From JAICUY01 sp963716585 (GTDB taxonomy: Bacteria; Chloroflexota; Limnocylindria; QHBO01), in assembly GCA_963716585.1 (NCBI GenBank), contig CAVQTN010000004.1, positions 496,001 through 560,000 on the forward strand: DNA of 64,000 bases. The letters are read 5' to 3'. Position numbers and translations under genes: made by a program. Below the pieces are notes generated by a model. That model was not told the origin of the DNA. It saw only the letters and a program-made list of their open reading frames with translations, and made no database searches. This document shows, in pieces, positions 50,208-58,747 of this stretch (the first letter of the stretch is position 1; each line of letters starts with the position of its first letter).

Positions 50208-51304
50208 GGGACCAATCGCGTCCGGGCGCGCCGCAGCAGCCACAGGAAGAACGGCGCGCCGATCAGGGCCGTGACGACGCCAACCGGAATGCCGCCCGCC
50301 AAGCGCGCCCCCAGGTCCGCGAGCGCGAGGAGCGAGGCCCCGAACAGCGCCGAGGCAGGCAGCAGCAGGCGATGATCAGGCCCGATCGCCAGGCGCAGCA
50401 CGTGCGGCACGACCAGGCCGACGAAGCCGATGGTCCCCGAGATGGCGACCGCCGCCGAGGTGGCCAGCGTGGCCAGCGCGGTCAGGATCAACTTTTCTCG
50501 CTCGACCTCGACTCCCAGGTGCGCCGCCGCGCCGTCGCCGAGCAGCAGCAGGTTGAGGTGACGCCATCGAACGAGGAGCAGAACGAAGCTGACCAGCACC
50601 AGCGGAGCGGCGAAGGCCAGCCCCGCCCACGACGCGGCGGCCAGTGAGCCCATCAGCCAGGCGAAGACAGCGCCCAGTGCACGCCCGGCAAGGAACATGA
50701 GCAGCGCGACGCCGGCGGCCAGGATTGACGAGATCGCGTAGCCGGTCAGCAGCAGGGTGACCACCGGAACAGCACCGCCGCTGCGCGCAACGCTGTAGAC
50801 CAGCAGCACGGTCAGCAGCCCGCCGATGAAGGCGAGCACCTGGACCAACCCGATCCCCAGCCACGCCGTGCCGGCTCCGAGTGCCAGCGCCGGCAGCAGG
50901 ATCGGCGCGAGGATGCCCACGATGGCCCCCAGCGAGGCGCCCGCCGCGGTGCCGATCAGGTACGGATCGGCCATCGGGTTGCGCAGCAGCGCCTGGAAGA
51001 CCGTCCCGGCGCTGGCAAGGCCGGCACCCACCAGCATGGCGGTCAGCACGCGCGGCAGTCGCAGGTCGAAGATGATCGTCTCGGCGCTCGGGCTCCACGT
51101 CTGCGTCATCGGGATGCCGAGCAGCCGATGGACGAGAATGCGGGCCGTGTCATCGACGCTCACACTGACGCTGCCCAGGGCGACCGCGGCGAGCAGCACC
51201 ACGGCCAGGACCCCCAGGCCGCCGCCCAGCACCAGCGCGGTGCGGGTCAGCGACGGCCCACCGACGAGCGGTCGGGTAGCCGGGATGGCGGCGCTGGCGC
51301 GCAT
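50204..51304 (-). CDS. btuC: Vitamin B12 ABC importer, permease
   Basis: A 366-residue FecCD/BtuC-family permease with about ten helices. Family landmarks are FDLRLPRVLTAMLVGAGLAS (~86-105), LLRNPMADPYLIGTAAGASLG (~112-132) and GTIGFVGLVVPHVLRL (~283-298). ATG 51304 lies 13 bases after the btuF stop. It forms a homodimeric channel in the membrane with BtuD and the BtuF lipoprotein. Confidence 0.91.
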   Translation of the reverse strand: MRASAAIPATRPLVGGPSLTRTALVLGGGLGVLAVVLLAAVALGSVSVSVDDTARILVHRLLGIPMTQTWSPSAETIIFDLRLPRVLTAMLVGAGLASAGTVFQALLRNPMADPYLIGTAAGASLGAIVGILAPILLPALALGAGTAWLGIGLVQVLAFIGGLLTVLLVYSVARSGGAVPVVTLLLTGYAISSILAAGVALLMFLAGRALGAVFAWLMGSLAAASWAGLAFAAPLVLVSFVLLLVRWRHLNLLLLGDGAAAHLGVEVEREKLILTALATLATSAAVAISGTIGFVGLVVPHVLRLAIGPDHRLLLPASALFGASLLALADLGARLAGGIPVGVVTALIGAPFFLWLLRRARTRLVP

Positions 51305-51317
51305 CGGCTCGTCGGCC

Positions 51318-52292
51318 TCAGCCCGGGAAGCTCTCGGGGTGGATCGCCTTGGCCAGCGCCTTGAGCCCCCTGACGATTCGCGGCCCGGGCCGCGTGATGA
51401 GCAGGTCGTCCGGCATCGGCACGACACGCTGCGTCACCACCGCCGAGAGCGTCGCCCAGCCGGGACGCGCGCGCACGTCCGCGGCGGTGACCGGTGGCGG
51501 ATAGGCCGCGTCGCCAAGCAGGATCAGGTCGGGATCGGCCGTGACCAGATCCTCGAGCTGTATGACCCCCGTGGCATCGCCGACCACCGGCTGGCCGCCG
51601 GCGAGCTCGATCATCGAGGCCAGGAACGAGTCCGCACCCGCGCCATAGATCACGCCCTGGTAGACGCTCACCTCGTAGAAGACGGTGGGCCGCTGCGCGC
51701 CGCTGACGGCATGCTGGATCGCCTGCGCGTCGTTGCGCATCGTCGCAGTCAGGGCCGCTGCGTCCGCTGAGGCGCCCAGTGCCCGGCCGACCAGCTCGAT
51801 ATCGGCGTAGACCTCGTCCAGGCGCTGTGGGTAGAGCACCAGGTACGGGATCTTCAGCGCAGCGAGGCGGTCGAGCACCGATTGCGGGGTCAGCTGGTTG
51901 CCGGCGGCCAGGACGAGGTCGGGCTCGGCGGCGACGATCTTCTCGGGGTCAGGCACGGCCTGGACGACGACCTTCGGGATGTCCGCCACCTGCGGCGGGT
52001 AGTCGTCGAAGTCGGTCACGCCGACAAGGCGGTCGCAGGCATCCAGCGCGCAGACGATCTCCGTGTTCGACGGCGCTAGGCTGACAATCTTGCGCGGCTG
52101 GGCCGCGAGGGTGACCGTTCGTCCGGCGTCATCGGTGAGGCCGAGGGGGTAGGCGGGCGTCGAGGCGCTTGCCGGGGTCGACGCGGCGGGGCTGAAGACC
52201 GGCGTCGGGGAGGTGCTGCCGGCGGGTGCGGCCTGGCAGGCAGCCAGGAGCAGGACAAGCCCGGGGAGGAGAGGGCGAAGACGAGGAGCCAT
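51318..52292 (-). CDS. btuF: Vitamin B12-binding lipoprotein of an ABC importer
   Basis: A 324-residue substrate-binding protein. The signal peptide ends in LAAC (Cys19), followed by a Ser/Thr/Pro-rich stalk (~20-47). The binding domain has GRTVTLAAQPRKIVSLAPSN (~57-76), EPDLVLAAGNQLTPQS (~121) and a second lobe from PTVFYEVSVYQG (~200). The fold is that of BtuF/FhuD-type proteins. Placement directly behind a cobalamin riboswitch makes vitamin B12 the likely ligand. Confidence 0.9.
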   Translation of the reverse strand: MAPRLRPLLPGLVLLLAACQAAPAGSTSPTPVFSPAASTPASASTPAYPLGLTDDAGRTVTLAAQPRKIVSLAPSNTEIVCALDACDRLVGVTDFDDYPPQVADIPKVVVQAVPDPEKIVAAEPDLVLAAGNQLTPQSVLDRLAALKIPYLVLYPQRLDEVYADIELVGRALGASADAAALTATMRNDAQAIQHAVSGAQRPTVFYEVSVYQGVIYGAGADSFLASMIELAGGQPVVGDATGVIQLEDLVTADPDLILLGDAAYPPPVTAADVRARPGWATLSAVVTQRVVPMPDDLLITRPGPRIVRGLKALAKAIHPESFPG

Positions 52293-52324
52293 GCTTGATG
52301 CCGTTCCCTTTCACGCGAGGGTCG

Positions 52325-52462
52325 TGGACATCGCGTGCGGGCTGGCGACCTGGCTCCCGAGCTCGCCTCACGGCGGCGCGGATACAGTAGCGGGACTGCG
52401 CCGGCTTCTCACCGGCTTCTCCATTTGCCCATCGGCCTTGCGGCGATGGCACCCGACGCGGT
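52325..52462 (-). promoter_or_regulatory. Cobalamin riboswitch upstream of btuFCD
   Basis: On the minus strand the conserved core reads GCCGGTGAGAAGCCGGCGCA, then GTCCCGCTACTGTA (about 52420-52383), and further on the B12-box-like GAGCCAGGTCGCC (52357-52345). The preceding GGGTGCCATC...GGGCAAATGGAGAA matches the 5' conserved block. These are diagnostic elements of cobalamin riboswitches. The element ends ~35 bases before the btuF start, so translation or transcription of the importer should be shut off when adenosylcobalamin is abundant. Confidence 0.92.
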
Positions 52463-52560
52463 CTTCAGTTGGTAACCGGCGGATCGTAGCAGAAGGCCCG
52501 CCGGCGACAGTGCCGAGGCGGGCCCCGAGCTCGATTGCCGCCGCCAAGGCGACCGCGGAG

Positions 52561-52854
52561 TTAGACGGGAACGGCCTGTTCACCGCGCGGCTCGACGTGG
52601 TCGTAGAGCGGCGTCTCGCGCTGAGCATCGGTCAGCATGGGGTCGAGCATCTTCTGCACGGCGAGGGTGTGCACGCAGCCGTGGGCAGCCTCGAAGAGGT
52701 GGCACTCGCAGTGCCAGGCGTCCTGCTCGAGCGAGACGCGGTGGCTGCCGTTGTCGCCGGCGAAGGTGGCCTCGAAGCGCTCCAGGCGGACCCGATCCGG
52801 CTCGTGCGCGTAGCGCATCGCCTTCTCGACCTTGCCGATCATGCTCGAATGCAT
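52561..52854 (-). CDS. Small SWIM zinc-finger protein
   Basis: A 97-residue protein with the SWIM pattern CxC...CxH: HCECHLFEAAHGCVHTLAVQ (~48-67). The N-terminus looks like RYAHEPDRVRLERFEATFAG. SWIM domains bind DNA or proteins and also occur in small stand-alone proteins of unknown role. AGGAGGG precedes ATG 52854, right after a hairpin. The last ~20 residues are polar. No partner is evident. Confidence 0.75.
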   Translation of the reverse strand: MHSSMIGKVEKAMRYAHEPDRVRLERFEATFAGDNGSHRVSLEQDAWHCECHLFEAAHGCVHTLAVQKMLDPMLTDAQRETPLYDHVEPRGEQAVPV

Positions 52855-52869
52855 GTCGCTTACCCTCCT

Positions 52870-52889
52870 GGGCGCCGAACCCGGCGCCC
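52870..52889 (-). terminator. Hairpin between the PGI/PMI gene and the SWIM gene
   Basis: GGGCGCCG (52870-52877) and CGGCGCCC (52882-52889), 8-bp stem with a 4-base loop, inside the 52-base gap. No U-tract. It may attenuate the downstream SWIM gene. Confidence 0.4.
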
Positions 52890-52906
52890 GATACGTTGGG
52901 CGCCCG

Positions 52907-54076
52907 TCAGTCCCTACCGGCGAGCCGCTCTTTCAGCATTGCCAACAGTGTAACCGGGGTTGGGTCGGTCTGGTACAGGATGGCCAGGTAGACGCTCGCC
53001 AGGTCGCCATACGCAACGCTGGTCAGCACCCGCGCCAGGCGCGACGGCCCCTCGGCCCAGACCGTGCTGCGGTTGGTCGCCCGCTCGCCGAGCAGTTCCT
53101 CGACCGCGGCGTAGCGTGCCGCGATCTCGGCCGGCTCCTCGCGGTCGCGCAGCTCGACGACGTACGGTGCATCGCCCAGCTCGCGCGGGTTAAGCGATCC
53201 CTCGATGGCGTTGTGGTTGGCCTCGGGCATCGGCTCATAGGAGGCCCAGGCCTTGGCGTTCTCGTTGAGCTGCGTCTTCCAGCGGTGCGCCACCGCGGTC
53301 ATCGGTCCGGCACCGTAGATCACCGGGATGCGGCCGAAGAGCGACCACGCCAGCTGCTTGGCGGGGTTCTCGTCGGTTTCGACCGATGGCGCATTGCGTT
53401 CGACGAGGTCCTCGAGCGCCTCGATGACCTCGTCGAACGCATCGGGCTCGTCCAGCAGGCCGGCCGTGGAGAGCAGCTCGTGAATGAGGCCAACGCCGAA
53501 GCCGATGGCCGCGCGCGGCTGGCCCGCCAGCTCGTAGCGCAGCAGGGGCAGGTCCGCACCTACGGCCAGCTCACCAAGCCTGCCACCGGTGCTGATCGCA
53601 ACGAAGGGCAGCTTCCGGCGCACGGCCTCCTCGGCACCGCTCAGCGTCTCGACGGTCGCTCCGGAATGGCTCGCAGCGACGACCAGCGTCCGCTCGTTGG
53701 CCCAGGCCGGCAGGCCGTAGCCGCGGTGCACGACCAGCGGCACGCGCAGGCGCTCTCCGGCGGCGGCCTCCACCAGCTCGGCGCCGATGGCGCTGCCGCC
53801 CATGGCCAGCACCAGGATCGCCTCGACCTCACGATGCCGCGGCTCCAGCCGCAGATCGCTCGCCACGCGCTGCGCCTCCGTCATCTGGCGCGGCAGGTCG
53901 AGCACGCGACCGAGCATGTCGGAGGGATCGATCTTCTTGAGGACGGTCGGATCGTCGAGCGTGATCGCCTCGTCGAGCTGCGGTGGGGCGAGCTCCTCGT
54001 CGTCCTCGGTTTCGGGCCGCCGACCGGGCTCCTCCTCGGACGATTTGTAGCCGAAGAAGTCCCGGGCGTCCGTCAT
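52907..54076 (-). CDS. Bifunctional phosphoglucose/phosphomannose isomerase
   Basis: A 389-residue SIS-domain isomerase, interconverting fructose-6-P with glucose-6-P and mannose-6-P in known members of this type. SIS features are VLAMGGSAIGAELVEAAAGE (~89-108), VAASHSGATVETLSG (~133-147) and FVAISTGG (~157-164). The C-terminal catalytic His region is ENAKAWASYEPMPEANHNAI (~276-295). It is preceded directly (no gap) by the PGM/PMM gene, so the two steps towards mannose- or glucose-1-phosphate are coupled. Confidence 0.88.
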   Translation of the reverse strand: MTDARDFFGYKSSEEEPGRRPETEDDEELAPPQLDEAITLDDPTVLKKIDPSDMLGRVLDLPRQMTEAQRVASDLRLEPRHREVEAILVLAMGGSAIGAELVEAAAGERLRVPLVVHRGYGLPAWANERTLVVAASHSGATVETLSGAEEAVRRKLPFVAISTGGRLGELAVGADLPLLRYELAGQPRAAIGFGVGLIHELLSTAGLLDEPDAFDEVIEALEDLVERNAPSVETDENPAKQLAWSLFGRIPVIYGAGPMTAVAHRWKTQLNENAKAWASYEPMPEANHNAIEGSLNPRELGDAPYVVELRDREEPAEIAARYAAVEELLGERATNRSTVWAEGPSRLARVLTSVAYGDLASVYLAILYQTDPTPVTLLAMLKERLAGRD

Positions 54077-55531
54077 CTAGGCCAGCGCCGGCTGCGCGGC
54101 GATCCGGCGGCCCTCGTCGAGGAGCGCGTCGACGTCAGCGGGCGAGCGAGCTTCGGTGTAGATGCGCAGGAGCGCCTCCGTGCCGCTGAAGCGGATGAGC
54201 AGCCACGAGCCGTCGTCACGGTAGAACTTGTAGCCGTCGCCGGTGTCGAGCGCCTTGCGCTCGACGACCTGGCGACCGGCCAGCGACTCCGGCGCCTCGT
54301 GCTCCACGCGCGCCAGCGTGTCAGCCTTGACGGCGTCGTAGCCGTCGCGCGCGAAGCGGATGTCGATGCGGTCGTAGTAACTCGGACCGGCCAGCGCCTG
54401 CAGCTCGGCGAGCACCTCCGACGCCTGCCTGCCGCGTGTCAGCCACAGGTCGAGCAGAAAGAGGCCGGAGGCAATGCCGTCGCGCTCCGGGATGTGCATC
54501 CCGAAGCCGAACCCGCCCGACTCCTCGCCGCCGATGACCGCCTTCGTCTCGGTCATCTTCGGCCCCACGAACTTGAAGCCGACCCCCGTTTCGAAGGCCT
54601 GGGTGCCGTACAGCTCGGCGAGCTTCCTGACCATCGACGTGGTCGTCACCGTGTAGACCGCAGGCCCGATCTGGTTCCGCACCTCGAGCAGGTACCAGTA
54701 CAGCAGCCCAAAGACCTGCAGCTGGTTGACGAATACGCCCTGCTCGGTGGCCATGCCCACCCGGTCGGCATCCCCGTCCAGCGCGATCCCGATGTCGGCG
54801 CCCCAGCGCGGGATCTCGGCCAGCCACTCGTCGATATTGGGGCGAATCGGCTCCGGATTGACCCCGCCGAAGAAGGGATTGCGCTCGGCGTGCAGCTCGC
54901 GGACCGTCAGGCGGCCGTCGCCGAGGAGGCGAGTGAGCCATCCGGCACCGCTGCCGTAGAGCGGCTCGACCAGCAGCCGGCGGTCGGCGGCGCGGATCTT
55001 CTCGACGTCCACGATGCTCGTCAGCTGCTCGCGGAAGCGCGGGTACGGGTCGAAGCTCTCGACCAGGCCGGCGTCGACGGCATCGTCCCATTCGCGGCGC
55101 GGCGGCAGCTCGTCCTCGGCATGGCGGTTCATGGTCGCCTCGATCGCCGTGAGCATCTCCGGCGCGGCCGCGCCGCCGGTGTCCGCCTTGACCTTGAAGC
55201 CGTTGTCGGTCCACGGATTGTGGCTGGCCGTGATGACGATCCCGGCGCCGGCGTTCATCTCGCGCGTGAAGAAGCTGCCGACCTGGGTCGGCACGGCCTC
55301 CGGCGGCATGAACGAACGGATGGCGTGCGCCGCCAGCACCTCGACGCAGGCGCGCGCGAAGAACTCCGACGCGAAGCGCCGGTCGTGCGCGACGACGACC
55401 CCGCGGTCCGCGGTGCCGTTCTCCTGGAGGTACTCGGCCACCCCGCGCGCACAGCGGCGCACGTTGTGGAAGGTGTACTCCTCGGCGATGGCCGCCCGCC
55501 AGCCGTCGGTTCCGAACTTGATCGTGCTCAC
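54077..55531 (-). CDS. Phosphoglucomutase/phosphomannomutase family protein
   Basis: A 484-residue alpha-D-phosphohexomutase. The phosphoserine loop is TASHNPWTDNGFKVK (~102-116), the metal loop ALDGDADRVGM (~250-260), the sugar-binding loop GGEESGGFGFGMHIPERD (~337-354) and the phosphate-binding loop RFSGTEALLRIYTEA (~451-465). It starts with GTG 55531, with TACCAT 6 bases upstream. It should convert hexose-6-phosphates into hexose-1-phosphates for the guanylyltransferase encoded upstream at 56254. Confidence 0.92.
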   Translation of the reverse strand: MSTIKFGTDGWRAAIAEEYTFHNVRRCARGVAEYLQENGTADRGVVVAHDRRFASEFFARACVEVLAAHAIRSFMPPEAVPTQVGSFFTREMNAGAGIVITASHNPWTDNGFKVKADTGGAAAPEMLTAIEATMNRHAEDELPPRREWDDAVDAGLVESFDPYPRFREQLTSIVDVEKIRAADRRLLVEPLYGSGAGWLTRLLGDGRLTVRELHAERNPFFGGVNPEPIRPNIDEWLAEIPRWGADIGIALDGDADRVGMATEQGVFVNQLQVFGLLYWYLLEVRNQIGPAVYTVTTTSMVRKLAELYGTQAFETGVGFKFVGPKMTETKAVIGGEESGGFGFGMHIPERDGIASGLFLLDLWLTRGRQASEVLAELQALAGPSYYDRIDIRFARDGYDAVKADTLARVEHEAPESLAGRQVVERKALDTGDGYKFYRDDGSWLLIRFSGTEALLRIYTEARSPADVDALLDEGRRIAAQPALA

Positions 55532-55537
55532 GCGGTC

Positions 55538-55543
55538 ATGGTA
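55538..55543 (-). promoter_or_regulatory. -10 hexamer TACCAT, probable leaderless promoter
   Basis: TACCAT lies 6 bases before the GTG at 55531 on the minus strand. No ribosome binding site is visible. Confidence 0.5.
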
Positions 55544-55591
55544 GCGGCTGGCATGCCGGCACCAACAGCGAACTTGGGGCGGACATCTGGG

Positions 55592-56257
55592 CTAGCCACG
55601 CGCCAGGCTGATGCGATCAAGCTCGGCCTGGAGCTCGCCAACGCGCGGCGAGAGACGCTCGCGTTCACCGACGGAAAGCCGCAGGCCCTCGATCACGCGC
55701 ATCCGGCAGAACGGGAGCGGCAGGATCTGGCGGTCCCAGCGGCGCGTCAGACGAATCGAGGGGGTGGCCTGCATGGCCCAGGGCTGGACGGCCAGCCGCG
55801 AGGCGCGCGCAACGATGAGCGCGCCCGGCTTGGCGACGCGATACGGTCCGAACGGCCCGTCGGGCGTGACCACCGGGGAGCGACCCTCGCGCGCCAGGCG
55901 GCTGAGGCGGAGCGCGAAGTCGCGCGCCGCACCACGATCCCCCTCGGGCGGTAGTGGCAGGACGCGAATGTTCGCCCGCGTGGTCTCGAGCAGTGTCGTG
56001 ATCACCAGGCCGCGGAATCCCCGCGTTGAGAACGAGGCGTGCAGCAGATCCGGCCGGCATTTGATGGCCACGATCAGCGCCGACAGGTTGAACTCGTGCC
56101 AGAACGCGAGGACGACCTGGTCGCGTGTGACCGGGCCGGCCATGCGGCACGTCGAAGCAACCAGGCGGGCGTAGAGGCCGAGGACAAGCCCGAACGCCTG
56201 CGCCAGCCGGCCAAACCGAACGTGGCCTCCCCTCGCGTCGCCGCTCGCCGGGATCAC
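55592..56257 (-). CDS. DUF374/LpxL-like lysophospholipid acyltransferase family protein
   Basis: A 221-residue protein. The motif VVLAFWHEFNLSALIVAIKC (~47-66, His-containing) and TPDGPFGPYRVAKPGALIVA (~129-148) match the DUF374 branch of lipid acyltransferases. Its role in a bacterium without evident lipid A genes is unknown; it may acylate a glycolipid. It starts with GTG 56257, overlapping the manC stop as GTGA, so it is the last gene of a metK-TPR-proC-manC operon. Confidence 0.8.
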   Translation of the reverse strand: MIPASGDARGGHVRFGRLAQAFGLVLGLYARLVASTCRMAGPVTRDQVVLAFWHEFNLSALIVAIKCRPDLLHASFSTRGFRGLVITTLLETTRANIRVLPLPPEGDRGAARDFALRLSRLAREGRSPVVTPDGPFGPYRVAKPGALIVARASRLAVQPWAMQATPSIRLTRRWDRQILPLPFCRMRVIEGLRLSVGERERLSPRVGELQAELDRISLARG

Positions 56258-57324
56258 AGGTAGCGGTCGCCCGCCGTGCGGCTGATCTCGTCGAGCACGG
56301 GCTTGATCTCTTCGGCCCGCTCACGGTCGCAGACCAGCAGGGCATCCGGCGTGTCGACGATGATGACGTCGGCCAGGCCGATGGTGACCACCAGCCGATC
56401 GCCGCCGTGCACCAGCACGCGCTGCGACCCACGATCGAGATGCTGACCGGTGCCGATCATGTCGGTGCCGGCCTGCGCCGAGAGCGCCTCGAGCAGCGCC
56501 GACCAGGAGCCGATGTCCGACCAGCCCGCCGAGAGTGGCACGACCGCCATGCGACCCTCCGCGGCAGCCTGCTCGGCGATGCCGACGTCGATGGTGATCG
56601 CCGGCAGCGGCTCGAGGATGTCGCGCACGTCGCTCAGCCAGCCGGGCGTCCGATGCAGTACCGCGACCCGATCGAGGGCGTCGGCGAGCGCGGGCTGGAA
56701 ACGCGTGATGGCCTGGGCGAAGACGTACGAGCGCCAGACGAAGATGCCGGCATTCCACAGGTAGCCGCCCTCATCCACAAACGTTGCCGCGCTGGCCGCG
56801 TCCGGCTTCTCGACGAAGCGCTCGACCAGGGCGCTGGGGGTCGACTCGTGCAGTCGCTTGCCAAGCTTGATGTAGCCGTAGGCTGTTGCGGGGTGTGTCG
56901 GCGGAACGCCGAGGGTGACCAGGTAGCCGCGCTCTGCCACTCGCACCGCCTCGCGCAATGCCTCGACGAATGCGGCCTCGTCGGCGACGAAGTGGTCCGC
57001 CGGGAGGACCAGGCAGACCTCGTCGGAGTCGCGTCGCGCCAGGACGGTCGCGAGTCCTGCCGCCACGGCGGTCGAACGTGCCAGCGGCTCACCGAGCACG
57101 TTGTCGGCGGGGATCTGCGGAAGCTGCTGCTGGGTGGCCCGCACGTGGGCCTGCGAGGTGATGACGAAGATGTCCTGCGGCTGCAGGAGCTCGCCGAGTC
57201 GAGCGACGGTCTGCTGCAGCAGGCTCGTTTCGCCGGTCAGGTTGAGCAGCTGCTTCGGCGTCTTGCGCCGCGACAGCGGCCAGAGCCGCGTCCCCGAGCC
57301 GCCGGCCATGATGATGGCGAACAT
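56254..57324 (-). CDS. manC: Mannose-1-phosphate guanylyltransferase
   Basis: A 356-residue nucleotidyltransferase making GDP-mannose. The start MFAIIMAGGSGTRLWPLSRR is the GTP-binding signature. FVEKPDAASAATFVDEGGYL and NAGIFVWRSYVFAQAI (~155-195) are also typical, as is the C-terminal DVIIVDTPDALLV. The C-terminal phosphomannose isomerase domain of type II enzymes is absent. The start shares a base with the proC stop (TGATG). The longer frame upstream is inside proC and is rejected. Confidence 0.92.
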   Translation of the reverse strand: MFAIIMAGGSGTRLWPLSRRKTPKQLLNLTGETSLLQQTVARLGELLQPQDIFVITSQAHVRATQQQLPQIPADNVLGEPLARSTAVAAGLATVLARRDSDEVCLVLPADHFVADEAAFVEALREAVRVAERGYLVTLGVPPTHPATAYGYIKLGKRLHESTPSALVERFVEKPDAASAATFVDEGGYLWNAGIFVWRSYVFAQAITRFQPALADALDRVAVLHRTPGWLSDVRDILEPLPAITIDVGIAEQAAAEGRMAVVPLSAGWSDIGSWSALLEALSAQAGTDMIGTGQHLDRGSQRVLVHGGDRLVVTIGLADVIIVDTPDALLVCDRERAEEIKPVLDEISRTAGDRYL

Positions 57325-58160
57325 CAGCCTCCCTCGGTCTCGCGTTCGAGGCGCTCGCCAAGCTCCTGCGTGCGACGGTAGGCGGCCCAGACGGCATCCG
57401 ACAGCACCGTTCGCAGGCGCCCTTTCTCGAGCTCGTAGATCGCCGCGGCGCTGGTGCCTCCGGGCGAGGTCACCGCATTTCTCAGCTGCGCCGGGTGCAG
57501 CTCGGAGCGCGACGCGAACTCTGCTGATCCGAGCAGCGTGGCGACGACCAGGTCGTGCGCCAGCTCGCGCGGGAAGCCCAGGTGCACGCCTGCATCGATG
57601 AGCGCCTCCATGACGACGAAGAGGTAGGTCGGGCCGGTGCCCGACAGCGCGGTGGCCATCGCCACGAACTCCTCGTCGGCGACCTGGCGATCGTCGCCGA
57701 GCGCGCGCAGAACCGTCTGGACGAGGTCGCGCTGTGTCGGCGTGCAGGCCGAGGACGCTGCCCAGACGGTGATTCCGCGGCGGATCTGCGCCGGCGTGTT
57801 CGGCATGGCGCGAACCACCGCCTCGTGCTCCAGGCCGGTTGCCAGGGCGCGCAGTGTCGCGCCGGCGACGATCGACAGGACGACCTGCCCCGGCGCCAGG
57901 GAAGGACTGAGCTCGCGCATGACGCGCGGGAGCATCTGCGGCTTGACCGCGAGCACCACGATATCCGCCGCGGCCACGGCATCGGCGTTCATCTCGACGA
58001 CCCGGATGGCGTGCCGTTCGGCCAGCGCCGTGCGGCGCTCGGGTCGCGGGTGCGACGCCACCAGGTCGTCGGGCGCGACGACCCGCTCGGCGAGCAGCCC
58101 GGCGATCATCGCCTCGGCCATGACCCCGGCGCCGATGATCCCGACCCGCATCTCGCTCAC
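57324..58160 (-). CDS. proC: Pyrroline-5-carboxylate reductase
   Basis: A 278-residue reductase for the last step of proline synthesis. The Rossmann motif is VGIIGAGVMAEAMIAGLL, LAVKPQMLPRVM lies at ~69-80, RAMPNTPAQIRRGITVWAAS at ~118-137 and the C-terminal dimer region around GGTSAAAIYELEKG. GTG 58160 is chosen because AAGGAGG lies at a good distance and it overlaps the previous stop as GTGA; ATG 58151 is the alternative. Confidence 0.9.
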   Translation of the reverse strand: MSEMRVGIIGAGVMAEAMIAGLLAERVVAPDDLVASHPRPERRTALAERHAIRVVEMNADAVAAADIVVLAVKPQMLPRVMRELSPSLAPGQVVLSIVAGATLRALATGLEHEAVVRAMPNTPAQIRRGITVWAASSACTPTQRDLVQTVLRALGDDRQVADEEFVAMATALSGTGPTYLFVVMEALIDAGVHLGFPRELAHDLVVATLLGSAEFASRSELHPAQLRNAVTSPGGTSAAAIYELEKGRLRTVLSDAVWAAYRRTQELGERLERETEGG

Positions 58161-58747
58161 CCGACCTCCTTTTCCTCGCCGCGCAGATCTCGCGCCGCGC
58201 CGACCTCGTCCGCCGGCGCCGCGCAGCGCTCCAGCAGGTCGATGGCGATCTGCGCCAGCTGCCGCGCGGCCGTGACGTTGCCCATCTGCAGCTCGGCGCG
58301 GCCGAGGCCGAATGCGGCCAGCCCCTCCTCGCGCTCCGCGCCGATGTCGCGCGCCTCGCTGATCGCCTCGGCATAGTAGCGGCGCGCGCTTGACGGATCG
58401 CCGGCCATCGTCCGCAGCTCGCCGATACGGCGCGCGGCCCTCGTGGCCTGCAGCGTCATGTCGGCGCGCTCGAAATGCCACAGCGCTCGATGTGCCCACG
58501 CGTCGGCGGCCCACCACGAACGGTCGACGATGGCGCGTTCGGCAGCCGCACCGGCGGCGGCGGCCGCACGACGGTGCTCGCCGTCATGCTCGGCTGCCAG
58601 ATATGTTTCCGCCAGCTCGCCGCGTCGCAGCCGGGCCGGCAGGTGCGGGATCCGTTCCGCAACAGCGACCTGCCGCCCACCGAGCGTGCGACGCAGCCGG
58701 TCGCGCAGCGTCGAGGTCCAGTGCCGCTCGCCCCAGCGCTGCGTCAA
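58157..58747 (-). CDS. TPR-like helical repeat protein
   Basis: A 196-residue protein, mostly alpha-helical with repeated A/G/Y patterns of TPR type (AGDPSSARRYYAEAISEARD, LGRAELQMGNVTAARQLAQI). The N-terminus is basic. The function is unknown. It overlaps metK as ATGA upstream and proC downstream, so it is co-translated with both. The tight position inside a biosynthetic operon suggests a regulatory or scaffold role, but nothing in the sequence says which. Confidence 0.65.
   Translation of the reverse strand: MTQRWGERHWTSTLRDRLRRTLGGRQVAVAERIPHLPARLRRGELAETYLAAEHDGEHRRAAAAAGAAAERAIVDRSWWAADAWAHRALWHFERADMTLQATRAARRIGELRTMAGDPSSARRYYAEAISEARDIGAEREEGLAAFGLGRAELQMGNVTAARQLAQIAIDLLERCAAPADEVGAARDLRGEEKEVG

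Noticed and set aside
52832..55954. A 1040-residue open frame on the plus strand
   Set aside because: It is antisense to the PGI/PMI, PGM/PMM and acyltransferase-like genes. Its His/Arg/Gly/Ala-rich composition is typical of mirrored GC-rich coding sequence, and no family motif is visible.
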